From: Coriobacteriales bacterium
GTDB lineage: Bacteria > Actinomycetota > Coriobacteriia > Coriobacteriales > UBA8131
DNA length: 64,000 nucleotides
Direction of reading: 5' to 3'
Assembly (NCBI GenBank): GCA_031282405.1
Contig: JAITDU010000048.1
Location: 1 to 64,000 of the forward strand
The position numbers and the translations under genes are program-made. The stretch's first letter is position 1. Every line of letters begins with the position of its first letter. The notes beneath the pieces are model-generated. The model saw only the letters and a list, made by a program, of their open reading frames with translations. It did not search any database and was not told the DNA's origin. This document shows, one piece after another, positions 16,901 through 24,749 of the stretch.

Positions 16901-17017
16901 CGCGTATTGCTGTGTCGCTTCGCGTCTTGCAATCCGCAGGCTGTCGTTCGCTTGCGCTCGCTTCGCCGCAAACAGTCCGCTGGACTGTTTGCCCTTCGCA
17001 GGTTCAAGTCCTCTCAC
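16888..17017. repeat. 130-bp element with inverted ends derived from a tRNA T arm
   Basis: GTGAAAGGACTTG (16888-16900) is repeated inverted with one mismatch as CAAGTCCTCTCAC (17005-17017). Between them are further GC-rich inverted stretches and a perfect hairpin at 16968-16992. It is non-coding and may be a small mobile element or remnant beside the tRNA gene. Confidence 0.6.
16968..16992. repeat. perfect 11-bp hairpin
   Basis: GCAAACAGTCC-GCT-GGACTGTTTGC forms an 11-bp stem with a 3-nt loop. It lies about 50 nt past the tRNA-Leu 3' end on the minus strand and could stop tRNA transcription, although no T run follows. Confidence 0.75.
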
Positions 17018-17042
17018 ACTATGTCTTGAACCAACGCCTTTT

Positions 17043-17130
17043 TGGTGCGGGTGAAAGGACTTGAACCTTCATGAGGGTAAACCTCACATGGACCTGAACC
17101 ATGCGCGTCTGCCAATTCCGCCACACCCGC
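17043..17130 (-). tRNA. tRNA-Leu (anticodon CAG), CCA encoded
   Basis: An 88-nt class II tRNA. The acceptor stem GCGGGTG pairs with CACCCGC, followed by A and an encoded CCA. The anticodon arm is CATGG-TTCAGGT-CCATG with anticodon CAG. A variable arm and the T arm GGTTCAAGTCC follow. The promoter region is shared with the divergent amidohydrolase gene at 17193. The 3' end is duplicated at 16859-16900. Confidence 0.95.
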
Positions 17131-17192
17131 ACGCGCGGCAGAGTCCTATGGTACCATATTGGTTTCATGCAACCAAGGAAGGACAATGGGAC

Positions 17193-18032
17193 ATGCAGCA
17201 GCCAAGCAGCCAAACGGGCATTCAGTCAAGCACTGTGCGAGTTGATATCCACAGTCATATCTATCCGGAAAAAATCGCAGCCAAGGCGGTGGAAAGTGTC
17301 GGGCGCTTTTATGGCATCGAAATGTCTGCCGATGGCAGTTCCGCGGCACTGCGCGCATTGCAAGAGCAGGCCGGCATCGACTACTCGGTAGTGCATTCGG
17401 TGGCCCTCAAGCCTAACCAGGTACGCACGATCAACGATTTTATTGCCGAGACCTGCCAAAAATACCCCTCTTTTATCGGCTTTGCTACCATGCACCAGGA
17501 CTTTGAGGATATGGAAGCGGAGGTGGAGCGCGTCATTGCGCTGGGCCTGCATGGCTTTAAGCTACATCCCGACTCGCAGGGGGTGAATATCGACGATATA
17601 CGCCTGATGCGTTTCTACTCTCTGATCGAAGGGCGCCTACCCGTCATGTTGCACTGTGGCGATTATCGTTTCGACAACTCGCATCCCAAACGCACAAAGC
17701 GGGTCTTGCGGGAATTCCCCGGGCTCGTGGCCAACTGCGCCCACTTTGGCGGCTGGTCGCTCTATGACCTCGCCGTAGAGTATCTTGAGGATGAAAACTG
17801 CTTCATGGACATCTCCAGCGCCTCGGTCTATCTGGGGCCACGGCGCACGACCGAGTTGATCCGACACTATGGCGCCGAGCGCATCATGTTTGGCTCAGAC
17901 TTTCCGATGTGGAATCCGGTCCGCGAACTGGAGCGCTTTATGCTCAACGATCTGTCAGCCCAAGAGCAAGAACAGGTACTCTGGCACTCGGCCGAGGACT
18001 ACCTGGGCATGGAACTCACAAAGCCATCCTGA
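17193..18032 (+). CDS. amidohydrolase-family metal-dependent hydrolase
   Basis: 279 residues of the amidohydrolase_2 TIM-barrel type. Metal-binding residues are visible in DIHSHIYP (HxH), MLHCGDYR, ANCAHFGGW and the late Asp in FGSDFPMWNP. Members act as decarboxylases or hydrolases on cyclic or aromatic acids; the substrate is not predictable here. ATG 17193 is used because the longer frame from 17061 runs through tRNA-Leu. AGGAAGGA lies about 10 nt upstream. A run of 13 G begins 27 nt after the stop. Confidence 0.87.
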   Translation: MQQPSSQTGIQSSTVRVDIHSHIYPEKIAAKAVESVGRFYGIEMSADGSSAALRALQEQAGIDYSVVHSVALKPNQVRTINDFIAETCQKYPSFIGFATMHQDFEDMEAEVERVIALGLHGFKLHPDSQGVNIDDIRLMRFYSLIEGRLPVMLHCGDYRFDNSHPKRTKRVLREFPGLVANCAHFGGWSLYDLAVEYLEDENCFMDISSASVYLGPRRTTELIRHYGAERIMFGSDFPMWNPVRELERFMLNDLSAQEQEQVLWHSAEDYLGMELTKPS

Positions 18033-18049
18033 ACTACAGAGCGCGGGAC

Positions 18050-18071
18050 AAAAAAAAAGGGGGGGGGGGGG
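18050..18071. repeat. A9-G13 homopolymer junction between convergent genes
   Basis: Nine A (18050-18058) are followed by thirteen G (18059-18071). It lies between the stops of the amidohydrolase and the DUF1461 gene, outside any supported coding region. Its length makes it a likely hypermutable site and a possible assembly problem. Confidence 0.9.
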
Positions 18072-18126
18072 TAACGAGACATGAATGACCGCCTCCTTTC
18101 TGTCTTGACCATCCCCGTTATATGTT

Positions 18127-18810
18127 TTATGTCTTTTGTGAGACACTGGCTTGCGAGCGGCGGCGGATAAGCAGTCCGACCAGAATACATAGCGCGCACA
18201 GTATGACCAAAAAGACGAGCCAGACTATAGCGCAGCCGAGCCAAAACGCCTCGGGCAAGGCTCTTATCAGTAGCGAATCAGCAGGAAATACCCAACTATC
18301 GGCAACAAAGAACAAGCTGTGCAAAAACGCGAAGAAACCCGCGAAGTCAATAAGCACAGCCAGGCCGAGCAACAGCGCCACCGTCAAAGGAGCAAGGCCG
18401 GCTATAAGCAGGGGCAGGGCTATCGAGCGCAGGCCGTAGCGCCTTATCGATATTGTCAGTGTGCCAATTACCAGTAAGCTGGCGATAAGGGCAGCCAGCT
18501 CCAGTCCGATGAACACAGTTCGTACATCCAACAGATGCGCTACAGCATCGGGCGTAAGAGCGTTGCGATAATCACGACCGACAGGCACGGCAGCCTGGTC
18601 GTTACCCAACGAGAAATCTCGCACCGCATCGGCTATACCCACGAGATAGTCATGTTCCAGCGTACTGCCAGTCGTATTGACAAAAGCCTCGGCGAGATAA
18701 TGCGTCACCGGTGGTGTCAAAGTCAGCATCAGCGGAACTAAGAGACAAAACGCCAGCAATGAGACTGTCGTCAGGACACGCACGACGACGCGCACGGAGA
18801 CGCGGCTCAA
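18127..18810 (-). CDS. DUF1461/TIGR01906-type integral membrane protein
   Basis: 227 residues with about five membrane helices (near 10-30, 100-120, 130-155, 155-170, 190-215) and an extracellular loop after helix 1. The segment FLHSLFFVADSWVFPADSLL followed by LPEAFW matches the family signature. The function is unknown. Its ATG overlaps the truA stop by 4 nt, so it is the second gene of that unit. Two plus-strand genes upstream converge on it across the 13-G tract. Confidence 0.82.
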   Translation of the reverse strand: MSRVSVRVVVRVLTTVSLLAFCLLVPLMLTLTPPVTHYLAEAFVNTTGSTLEHDYLVGIADAVRDFSLGNDQAAVPVGRDYRNALTPDAVAHLLDVRTVFIGLELAALIASLLVIGTLTISIRRYGLRSIALPLLIAGLAPLTVALLLGLAVLIDFAGFFAFLHSLFFVADSWVFPADSLLIRALPEAFWLGCAIVWLVFLVILCALCILVGLLIRRRSQASVSQKT

Positions 18811-19727
18811 TAGCTAACCTGCCACAATGTCAGACCATGCGCCGGAGCAGTTTCACCTGCCGCTCGCCTGTCGCAAGCCGACAACACCTCGCTTATCCAC
18901 GAAGACTCTCGCTCGCCCCGCGCCACCTCCACAAGCGAACCGACCATAACCCTGACCATCGAGTGTAAAAAAGCACTCCCAAACACCTGGATCATCAGGC
19001 ACTGCTCCCCCAGATGCTGGGCGCCAAACACATGAACCTTAAAAACGGTACGAACCGTAGAGATATCCTGAGCGGACTTCGTTACACAAAACGAACGGAA
19101 ATCACGCTCACCTTCAAACAGTTTGGCCGCGGCCTTCAGTGCGCTGATGTTCAAGGGGCGGTTTATCGGCAGCCACCAGGCATAGGGCGCCATGAATACG
19201 GGTGGCGTTGGGCTGGGATAAAGACGGTAGCGGTATTCCCGGGATTGGGCCGAGAAACGAGCAGAAAAGTCCGCTTCGCGCAACTCGAATCGCCGCACCG
19301 AGATCTGGTCGGAGACAAGAGCATTTAACGAGGTCAACAACTTGTCGGGGTTTTGGGGTATCTCGGCCGCATCCACACCAAAGGAGACCACCTGACCAAG
19401 AGCATGAACCCCAGCATCGGTACGGCCCGCGCCTTGGGTAACGACCTGTCGACGAAAGACCGTTGCCAAGGCTTTTTCCAGTTCGCCCTGGATAGTAGGA
19501 AGCCCCTGCTGACGGGCAAAACCATGAAAACTCTTACCGTTGTAAGAAACGGTAAGGGCAACTACGGCTGCAGGCAACTGCTCGCAATCTACAGACGCAC
19601 TGTCGCCGACAGAGAGTTGCTCGCTGTCTGGAACAGCATGTTTAATCGGCATAATCTGTTCACTCAGTAAAGCAGCGTTACCAGCCGGTTGCTTGAGCGT
19701 CATCCTTTGTTCACTGGCCGTCATCAT
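18807..19727 (-). CDS. truA: tRNA pseudouridine synthase A
   Basis: TruA modifies U38-U40 in the tRNA anticodon arm. The catalytic Asp is in GAGRTDAGVHALGQVV. The core begins at VALTVSYNGKSFHGFARQQG, and the C-terminal AFLHSMVRVMVGSL motif is present. The 306-residue reading carries about 55 extra N-terminal residues before the core, rich in Ser, Glu and Ala and unlike other TruA proteins. A true start farther in (for example near MPIKHAV) is possible, since the ribosome site at 19727 is weak. Coupled to the DUF1461 gene by ATGA overlap. Confidence 0.93.
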   Translation of the reverse strand: MMTASEQRMTLKQPAGNAALLSEQIMPIKHAVPDSEQLSVGDSASVDCEQLPAAVVALTVSYNGKSFHGFARQQGLPTIQGELEKALATVFRRQVVTQGAGRTDAGVHALGQVVSFGVDAAEIPQNPDKLLTSLNALVSDQISVRRFELREADFSARFSAQSREYRYRLYPSPTPPVFMAPYAWWLPINRPLNISALKAAAKLFEGERDFRSFCVTKSAQDISTVRTVFKVHVFGAQHLGEQCLMIQVFGSAFLHSMVRVMVGSLVEVARGERESSWISEVLSACDRRAAGETAPAHGLTLWQVSY

Positions 19728-19839
19728 ATCTCAACATCGATTATTCATAATGAGAGCCGCGTAAAGGCATTTCTCCACCTTGACGCACCATAGCAAAAGC
19801 TGTGGAAAGACGTGTACGAGCGTCGCACTCCCTCCTTGT

Positions 19840-19881
19840 CCAAGTGGTCCGGTGCCTCCAACCGGGCCATTTGGCTTTTTT
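19840..19881 (+). terminator. intrinsic terminator on the plus strand with no assigned gene
   Basis: Arms 19840-19853 (CCAAGTGGTCCGGT) and 19861-19874 (ACCGGGCCATTTGG) pair along their length with G-U wobbles. A 7-nt loop separates them, and CTTTTTT follows. The T run is on the plus strand, yet both flanking genes are on the minus strand. It may end an unannotated plus-strand RNA from within 19740-19840 or limit antisense transcription. Confidence 0.65.
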
Positions 19882-19919
19882 GAACAGATGCACAAAGAGT
19901 AATCCGAGAGGTTCAATGC

Positions 19920-20363
19920 TCAGGCTTTCGCAGTGTCTGGCGCAGCCTTATGCTTATCCTCCCACTTTTCCATGAAAGCTAACCAGGCATCCAGAGTCTG
20001 ATTGCTGATGGCATGCTCCATCTTGCAGGCCTCCTCTGCCGCCCGCTCGCCCTCAACATCCAAAACATCGGTTAAAAACCGCGATAATACTTCGTGGCGA
20101 GCCTGGACTCCCCGAGCATAATCCAGGCCCAGACTGGTCAGGTTGATATCGCCATAGTGGGGCTGTTCCACGAATCCGGCTGCTTTCAGCGTAACCAGGG
20201 CCTTGTTCACACTGGCCTTCGAAACTTCTAATTTAGTTGCCAGATCGACTGAGCGTACCGGCTGATACTCGCCGCCAAGCTGATAGATCGCCTCCAGATA
20301 GTCTTCGCTGGAAGCCGACAGCTTGCCTTCGTCGGACTTATCACATGTTACCCTGGTATTCAT
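19920..20363 (-). CDS. DtxR/MntR-family metal-dependent regulator
   Basis: 147 residues. An N-terminal winged helix (SASSEDYLEAIYQLGGE, then KLEVSKASVNKALVTLKAAG) is followed by a dimerisation/metal domain with CKMEHAIS, matching the Cys-x-x-Glu-His metal site of IdeR/DtxR. The C-terminal SH3-like domain of full-length IdeR is absent, as in MntR-size members. Expected role: Fe(II)- or Mn(II)-dependent repression of metal uptake genes, none of which is adjacent. ATG 20363 follows GAAGGGAA; a TTG at 20390 is the alternative. Confidence 0.88.
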   Translation of the reverse strand: MNTRVTCDKSDEGKLSASSEDYLEAIYQLGGEYQPVRSVDLATKLEVSKASVNKALVTLKAAGFVEQPHYGDINLTSLGLDYARGVQARHEVLSRFLTDVLDVEGERAAEEACKMEHAISNQTLDAWLAFMEKWEDKHKAAPDTAKA

Positions 20364-20454
20364 GGCCGTGTTCCCTTCAATGGTCTTCAAGCGGCGTTAA
20401 TTATAACCTATGTCGACCCTTCTCCATCATCAATTGTCTACCATTCGTTATTCG

Positions 20455-22086
20455 TTACTCGCTATCCAATTGCATGTTATCGACCAACTCCATCAACTCT
20501 TGTTGAGAATGTACATTGAGTTTTTTGTAGATACGCCAGGTGTGGGTGTTGACCGTGCCTTCAGCGATGAACAGTCTCTGAGCAATATAGGCCGCATTAC
20601 GACCCTTGGCAAGCAGATAGAATACGTCAATCTCACGATTGGAGAGCAGGTAGGTATTAGCGGTCTTTTCGCAACGGCGCAGGAAGCGACCACGGTTATC
20701 GCCGGTGTTGTCCTGGTCTGAGGAGCCTGCAACATCGGTAGTGCCATGGTCTTCGATGATTGCCATTTCCATGATCGCCTTAGAGCGCGGCATCAAAAAG
20801 TAACCCAAGAGCAGGCTGATAATCATCAGCGTAGTGACAAAGCCCACGCCAGAGGCGACGATTCGGTCGGCCTGCAGTGCCTCAACGAGACCAATACCAA
20901 CAAGCATCCCCAGCATCATAAAGCCCATACCGGTGCCGGTCACAAGAATGGGCGATATCCGATAGCGGTGCGACATCTCGCAAAATTCCACCCAGACCAT
21001 AAACAAAAAGAGGATGAAGCAGATAAAAACGATCATTGTCAACGGTAGGGCCTCGCTGAGCACGCTGGTAAAGAAAAGCAGTATTGAGACCAGCGGGATG
21101 ACAAAACGGTAGAAGGAGTCGTATTCATCGGTACGATTGACGCTGAGCAACAAAATGACCAACAAAAGGGCAATAAGGCTTGCAGCCAACAAGGTGATTG
21201 TCGCCAGACCATCCTCAATGTTGCGGTTGATGTTGTAGAGCAGCGAAAAACACCAGCAGGTCAAAGGGCCAAAAGCTATGCCAAACAGAAGTGACGGCCC
21301 GCCCATTCTCACAATGAAGAAAGGTCGTCGTACACGCAGACGATGAAACGTCGGTATCTCCAAAAGGCCGGGAGCGGCAACGCGGGTACCCGTGGCGTCG
21401 TACTCGAAGCGCTGGGGGCTCATCAAGGCTTGAAGGCCGTGGAGCGCAAAAAGCAGGAGGGCTATTTGAAACAGCGGTAGGAAACTCAGAATGACTACAC
21501 TGATGTCTCCTGGCACAAACTGTTTAAGTAGTCCAAAAGCCAGAAATGCCAGCGTCTGACCAAAAATAGCGTTGAGTACGATAGAAGGGGTCTCCTGACG
21601 CCGGAACACCTCGCTCCAAATCAAAACAAAGAAACCGGCCGTAGCCCCTAAGATCAGATAACTGAACAGGGTGAGTGGGTAGATGTCGAGCCGCAAAGAC
21701 TGAAACAGCACAACCGTACCAAAGGCCATCATGACGGCAGCACAGATCTGTACCGAACGCATACGAATAAAATAGGTAATGGAGCGGCCGAGAACGGCCA
21801 TACAAGTAGCTATAGCCAAAAAAACGATTGTCGGCAGAGGGTTTAAGGTATTGCTGATAATCAAAAGCGGCGTGTACAACGAATCAATGATAGGAAACGA
21901 AGCAAAAATGATGGCGTAGACCCAGACCCACAAAAGGCAGCTCCCAAAGACCATGGGCGGCGAGAGCATACGGATATACGTCGGGATATTACGAATGTTG
22001 ATATACGGAGATGCACTGGCATCCAAGGCGGAAGGGCGCTCAATATCGCCTGGAGCTATGACGGTATCTTTAGTTTCCGTTGCCAC
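20455..22086 (-). CDS. LuxR-type regulator with about 12 membrane helices
   Basis: 543 residues. About 12 hydrophobic helices (roughly residues 40-440) precede a C-terminal LuxR HTH: LSNREIDVFYLLAKGRNAAY, then FIAEGTVNTHTWRIYKKLNV. This membrane-bound regulator type is strongly expanded in Eggerthellaceae, where members lie next to and control molybdoenzyme operons. GTG 22086 was chosen because GAGGAG lies 5 nt upstream. It is probably the switch for the adjacent molybdopterin locus, sensing the substrate through its membrane part (inference). No receiver domain is present. Confidence 0.9.
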   Translation of the reverse strand: MATETKDTVIAPGDIERPSALDASASPYINIRNIPTYIRMLSPPMVFGSCLLWVWVYAIIFASFPIIDSLYTPLLIISNTLNPLPTIVFLAIATCMAVLGRSITYFIRMRSVQICAAVMMAFGTVVLFQSLRLDIYPLTLFSYLILGATAGFFVLIWSEVFRRQETPSIVLNAIFGQTLAFLAFGLLKQFVPGDISVVILSFLPLFQIALLLFALHGLQALMSPQRFEYDATGTRVAAPGLLEIPTFHRLRVRRPFFIVRMGGPSLLFGIAFGPLTCWCFSLLYNINRNIEDGLATITLLAASLIALLLVILLLSVNRTDEYDSFYRFVIPLVSILLFFTSVLSEALPLTMIVFICFILFLFMVWVEFCEMSHRYRISPILVTGTGMGFMMLGMLVGIGLVEALQADRIVASGVGFVTTLMIISLLLGYFLMPRSKAIMEMAIIEDHGTTDVAGSSDQDNTGDNRGRFLRRCEKTANTYLLSNREIDVFYLLAKGRNAAYIAQRLFIAEGTVNTHTWRIYKKLNVHSQQELMELVDNMQLDSE

Positions 22087-22304
22087 ATGAACTCCTCGTA
22101 CCGGCTGCATGAGACAACCCGCCCTGTGCCGGTGTTTTCCAGGGCAAGCAACTACAGGCACCTACACTGAGTCATTCTCTTTTCTTGTACAGACTATCAC
22201 ATCTGGGCACAGCACTACAATGAGGCGCCCGGTGTTCTTCGAAATCTATAGTCAACGGATCAGTATGCGTTTCATGTACCCAATACCCATCAGGAGATCA
22301 GCCA

Positions 22305-22976
22305 TCAGCGTATTCGCAAACCAGATACGACCGAGCCCGCGACACCGTCATCGCCAACATCGCTGACCAAGCTATTAGCTTTCTCAAGCATGGTGACTGC
22401 ATCGTCATAAGTCTCGCTGAAGAACCGGCGCCCCGCATTAGCATCATAATAATAGGGTTTGTATTCGTCGAGTACCTTGAAGAGACTGTTATTTTCCAGG
22501 GCCCGACGCGTAGTCTTAATGTAGTTTTGGTCATAGCCGGAAGCATCCAGCAAGCCTTTAAGAAGAGTGGGGAGCTTATCATAGTCAGTATACTTATGTA
22601 TATAGGCACTGACGGCAGCGTCCTTTGCCAAATCAAACTCGTCAAACTTGGCTTGGAGATTGACAAAGCTCGGTATAAAGTCCAGCCTGTCATCCGGAAA
22701 TCCAGCATAATAATAAGCTAACATAAATTGCTCTATGCTGTTATAGATGGTATAAAAGAAAGGTATGAGAGAGCGGGCATCAGATGTACCCTCCGGAGGG
22801 GCACCATGAGCCTCGACATAATCCTTATAGCGTCCCTCATTCATCATATCGTCAAGGCTGCCTGTGGTAAGCGCATGATATTTGTCTATGAGGTTTTTAA
22901 CCAAGAGTAGATATTTGCCCGAAGATATCCAGGCAGTTTTAGCTAAAAGATACGTAAATTCGTCGGCCTGAGCCAT
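22305..22976 (-). CDS. unrecognised helical protein of the molybdoenzyme locus
   Basis: 223 residues, predicted soluble and mostly helical, rich in Tyr, Phe, Asp and Lys, with no signal peptide and no cysteine. Aromatic runs such as PFFYTIYNSIEQFMLAYYYAG and YKPYYYDANAGRRFF stand out. ATG 22976 has GGAGGA 6 nt upstream, so the longer frame, which overlaps the transporter remnant, is rejected. It lies between the regulator and carrier genes. A TorD-like molybdoenzyme chaperone or a HEPN-like helical bundle are possibilities, but I see no diagnostic motif for either. Confidence 0.72.
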   Translation of the reverse strand: MAQADEFTYLLAKTAWISSGKYLLLVKNLIDKYHALTTGSLDDMMNEGRYKDYVEAHGAPPEGTSDARSLIPFFYTIYNSIEQFMLAYYYAGFPDDRLDFIPSFVNLQAKFDEFDLAKDAAVSAYIHKYTDYDKLPTLLKGLLDASGYDQNYIKTTRRALENNSLFKVLDEYKPYYYDANAGRRFFSETYDDAVTMLEKANSLVSDVGDDGVAGSVVSGLRIR

Positions 22977-23040
22977 GCCTATCCTCCTTAATTGTTCAGC
23001 ATAACTTAAGTTGGTTTTTTGCCGGTCGTCAACCGAGCTT

Positions 23041-23117
23041 TTATTCCAGCTCCTTGGCAATAGTGACAAGATCAGCCTTATACACCTTGCCAAAGGCTAC
23101 GGTCACCACCAGAGCCG
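23041..23117 (-). pseudogene. 3' remnant of a second OFA-family transporter gene
   Basis: Directly after the stop of the intact carrier gene a different frame reads VAFGKVYKADLVTIAKELE and then stops. The intact gene ends FGKVYKNDLTTIAKELE. The remnant is thus the last ~20 codons of a deleted or fused tandem paralogue, best explained by unequal recombination between two transporter genes. Confidence 0.85.
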
Positions 23118-24386
23118 TTATTCCAATTCCTTGGCTATGGTGGTCAGATCGTTTTTGTAGACCTTACCAAATACAAATGAGACAAGGAAGGCCACGACCG
23201 CTAAACCGGCCAATAAACCATAGATGATCGGCCCATTTGCCGCTGCCGGCGAACCCAACACTGCCACAATGACGATATTGATAACGGCGGCAGAAGCAAT
23301 GTTGCAGTTGGCAATGCCGAGGTTTTTAGCAAAGCCGGCCGCTCCATAACGTTGGCGAGCATAAGCCGAGGCCATAACCGGCACCGCACTGTAGGGAAAC
23401 GCCACCAAAATAGCCGCAACCACGTATAAAAAGCCAATGCTAAGCGCCAAAGCAGCCGCCAGGCAAATCATCGTGCCAATAGCAAACGCCGCAGCTATCA
23501 GCATGACAGGCAAAAGGCCCGCTTTATCAAATATGGAGCCGTTGATAATCCGGCCAATGCCATTCATCGTCGAGACCAAGCCCACCAGCAAAGCGGCAAA
23601 ACCGGCATCAAAGCCTAGCAGTGTGGCCCCCTGACCGGCAGTGCCAATCAGGGTAAGGCCGCAGGCTATAACGATGGTTGCCCATACGGAATACAGCCAA
23701 AACACCCTTGTCGTAAGAATGCCTTGTTGTTGAGTGGAGCTTTGCTTTGTGGTGGCAGCCGCCCCGCTCAAACCCAACTTTTGGGCAATATCTTTAGGGG
23801 CAGGCTTGACGGTAAACGCCAGGACAACCATGATGATAAAGGCCACGATGGCGATGATGATGAACACCGCAGTCCAATCCATAATGCCGAACATAGCGTT
23901 GGCCACAGAGCCAAAAACCAATGACGAGATACCAAAGCCCATCATCTGCACACCGGAGCAAAAACCAATGCGGTCGGGAAACCAGGGGTTGACGAGCGAG
24001 ATGATGGCATTGTAGGCAATGCCGCAGCCTGAACCGGCAAAAATACCATAGAATATAAACAGCGCCCACACACCCATGCCGGCACCATAGGCAGTCAGGA
24101 CAAAGCCGACCGCCATCAAGATGGCAGCTACGATAATGGTGAGTTTGGCAGAGGTTTTTTTGATGAGCTGTGCACCGCCCAAGGCCGAGAGGCAAAACGC
24201 AAACATCGAAACCTGGAACACTTGGGGCAACAAAGGTTTATAAGACTCATAGTTTGCGCCTATGGGAGCGGCAAATATCGACCAGGCGTAAATCAAACCC
24301 AGTACCAACAGCGTAATGGTGGCAAATACGAGATAGAATATCCTCTTGCCCTTGATTTGACTAACGCTCAATTCCGTTGGACTCAT
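23118..24386 (-). CDS. MFS transporter, oxalate/formate antiporter (OFA) type
   Basis: 422 residues with 12 membrane helices. The OFA family is suggested by the opening LGLIYAWSIFAAPIGANY, the Gly-rich GIFAGSGCGIAYNAIISLVNPWFPDR and the second-half STMNGIGRIINGSIFDK. Such carriers exchange or import small carboxylates. It has no partner enzyme for oxalate here, so within the molybdoenzyme locus it more likely moves a substrate or product acid. A short remnant of a paralogue follows its stop. The start at 24386 is the only good one. Confidence 0.9.
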   Translation of the reverse strand: MSPTELSVSQIKGKRIFYLVFATITLLVLGLIYAWSIFAAPIGANYESYKPLLPQVFQVSMFAFCLSALGGAQLIKKTSAKLTIIVAAILMAVGFVLTAYGAGMGVWALFIFYGIFAGSGCGIAYNAIISLVNPWFPDRIGFCSGVQMMGFGISSLVFGSVANAMFGIMDWTAVFIIIAIVAFIIMVVLAFTVKPAPKDIAQKLGLSGAAATTKQSSTQQQGILTTRVFWLYSVWATIVIACGLTLIGTAGQGATLLGFDAGFAALLVGLVSTMNGIGRIINGSIFDKAGLLPVMLIAAAFAIGTMICLAAALALSIGFLYVVAAILVAFPYSAVPVMASAYARQRYGAAGFAKNLGIANCNIASAAVINIVIVAVLGSPAAANGPIIYGLLAGLAVVAFLVSFVFGKVYKNDLTTIAKELE

Positions 24387-24440
24387 TTGGCCTCCTCATA
24401 GCCTCGCTTCTGCAGCTTCAGATATTACACTTCACTATCT

Positions 24441-24626
24441 TTATCTGGTACCGGGACGTACTCGCTTAACGGTAGTAGGGTCAAGCAGCGCGCCACATTT
24501 TTTACACTCTGTCGCGCTGGGGCTATTAAAGGTATTGCAGTGCCTGCAAAACCCTCGGGGAACTATCTTGGATTGAAACCCGCCCTGACAGCGCCCACAG
24601 CCAGAACAACCATAACCACAAGACAT
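24441..24626 (-). CDS. small zinc-ribbon protein
   Basis: 61 residues from ATG 24626, which has AAGGAG 7 nt upstream. The N terminus is Cys/Gly-rich (MSCGYGCSGCGRCQGG), and the C-terminal half holds a zinc-ribbon/rubredoxin-like knuckle, CRHCNTFNSPSATECKKCG. It probably binds one or two metal ions. No enzymatic signature is visible. It lies 54 nt upstream of the OFA carrier and may be expressed with it. Confidence 0.75.
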   Translation of the reverse strand: MSCGYGCSGCGRCQGGFQSKIVPRGFCRHCNTFNSPSATECKKCGALLDPTTVKRVRPGTR

Positions 24627-24749
24627 TGCATAACTCCTTCGTTTTCTACTCAAAGCGAGGGCTCACACGACTGTAACAGACGTATGAGCCCTGTACATAT
24701 CCCACTGGGGACATCAGCTTTGGGCTACCCACAAGCCCCAAGGAGCCAA

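Noticed and set aside
16859-17130. Complete integrated element at tRNA-Leu
   Set aside because: Only 121 nt lie between the direct repeats and there is no integrase gene, so this is at most a scar.
17061-17192. N-terminal extension of the amidohydrolase
   Set aside because: This stretch is tRNA-Leu and its promoter side on the opposite strand.
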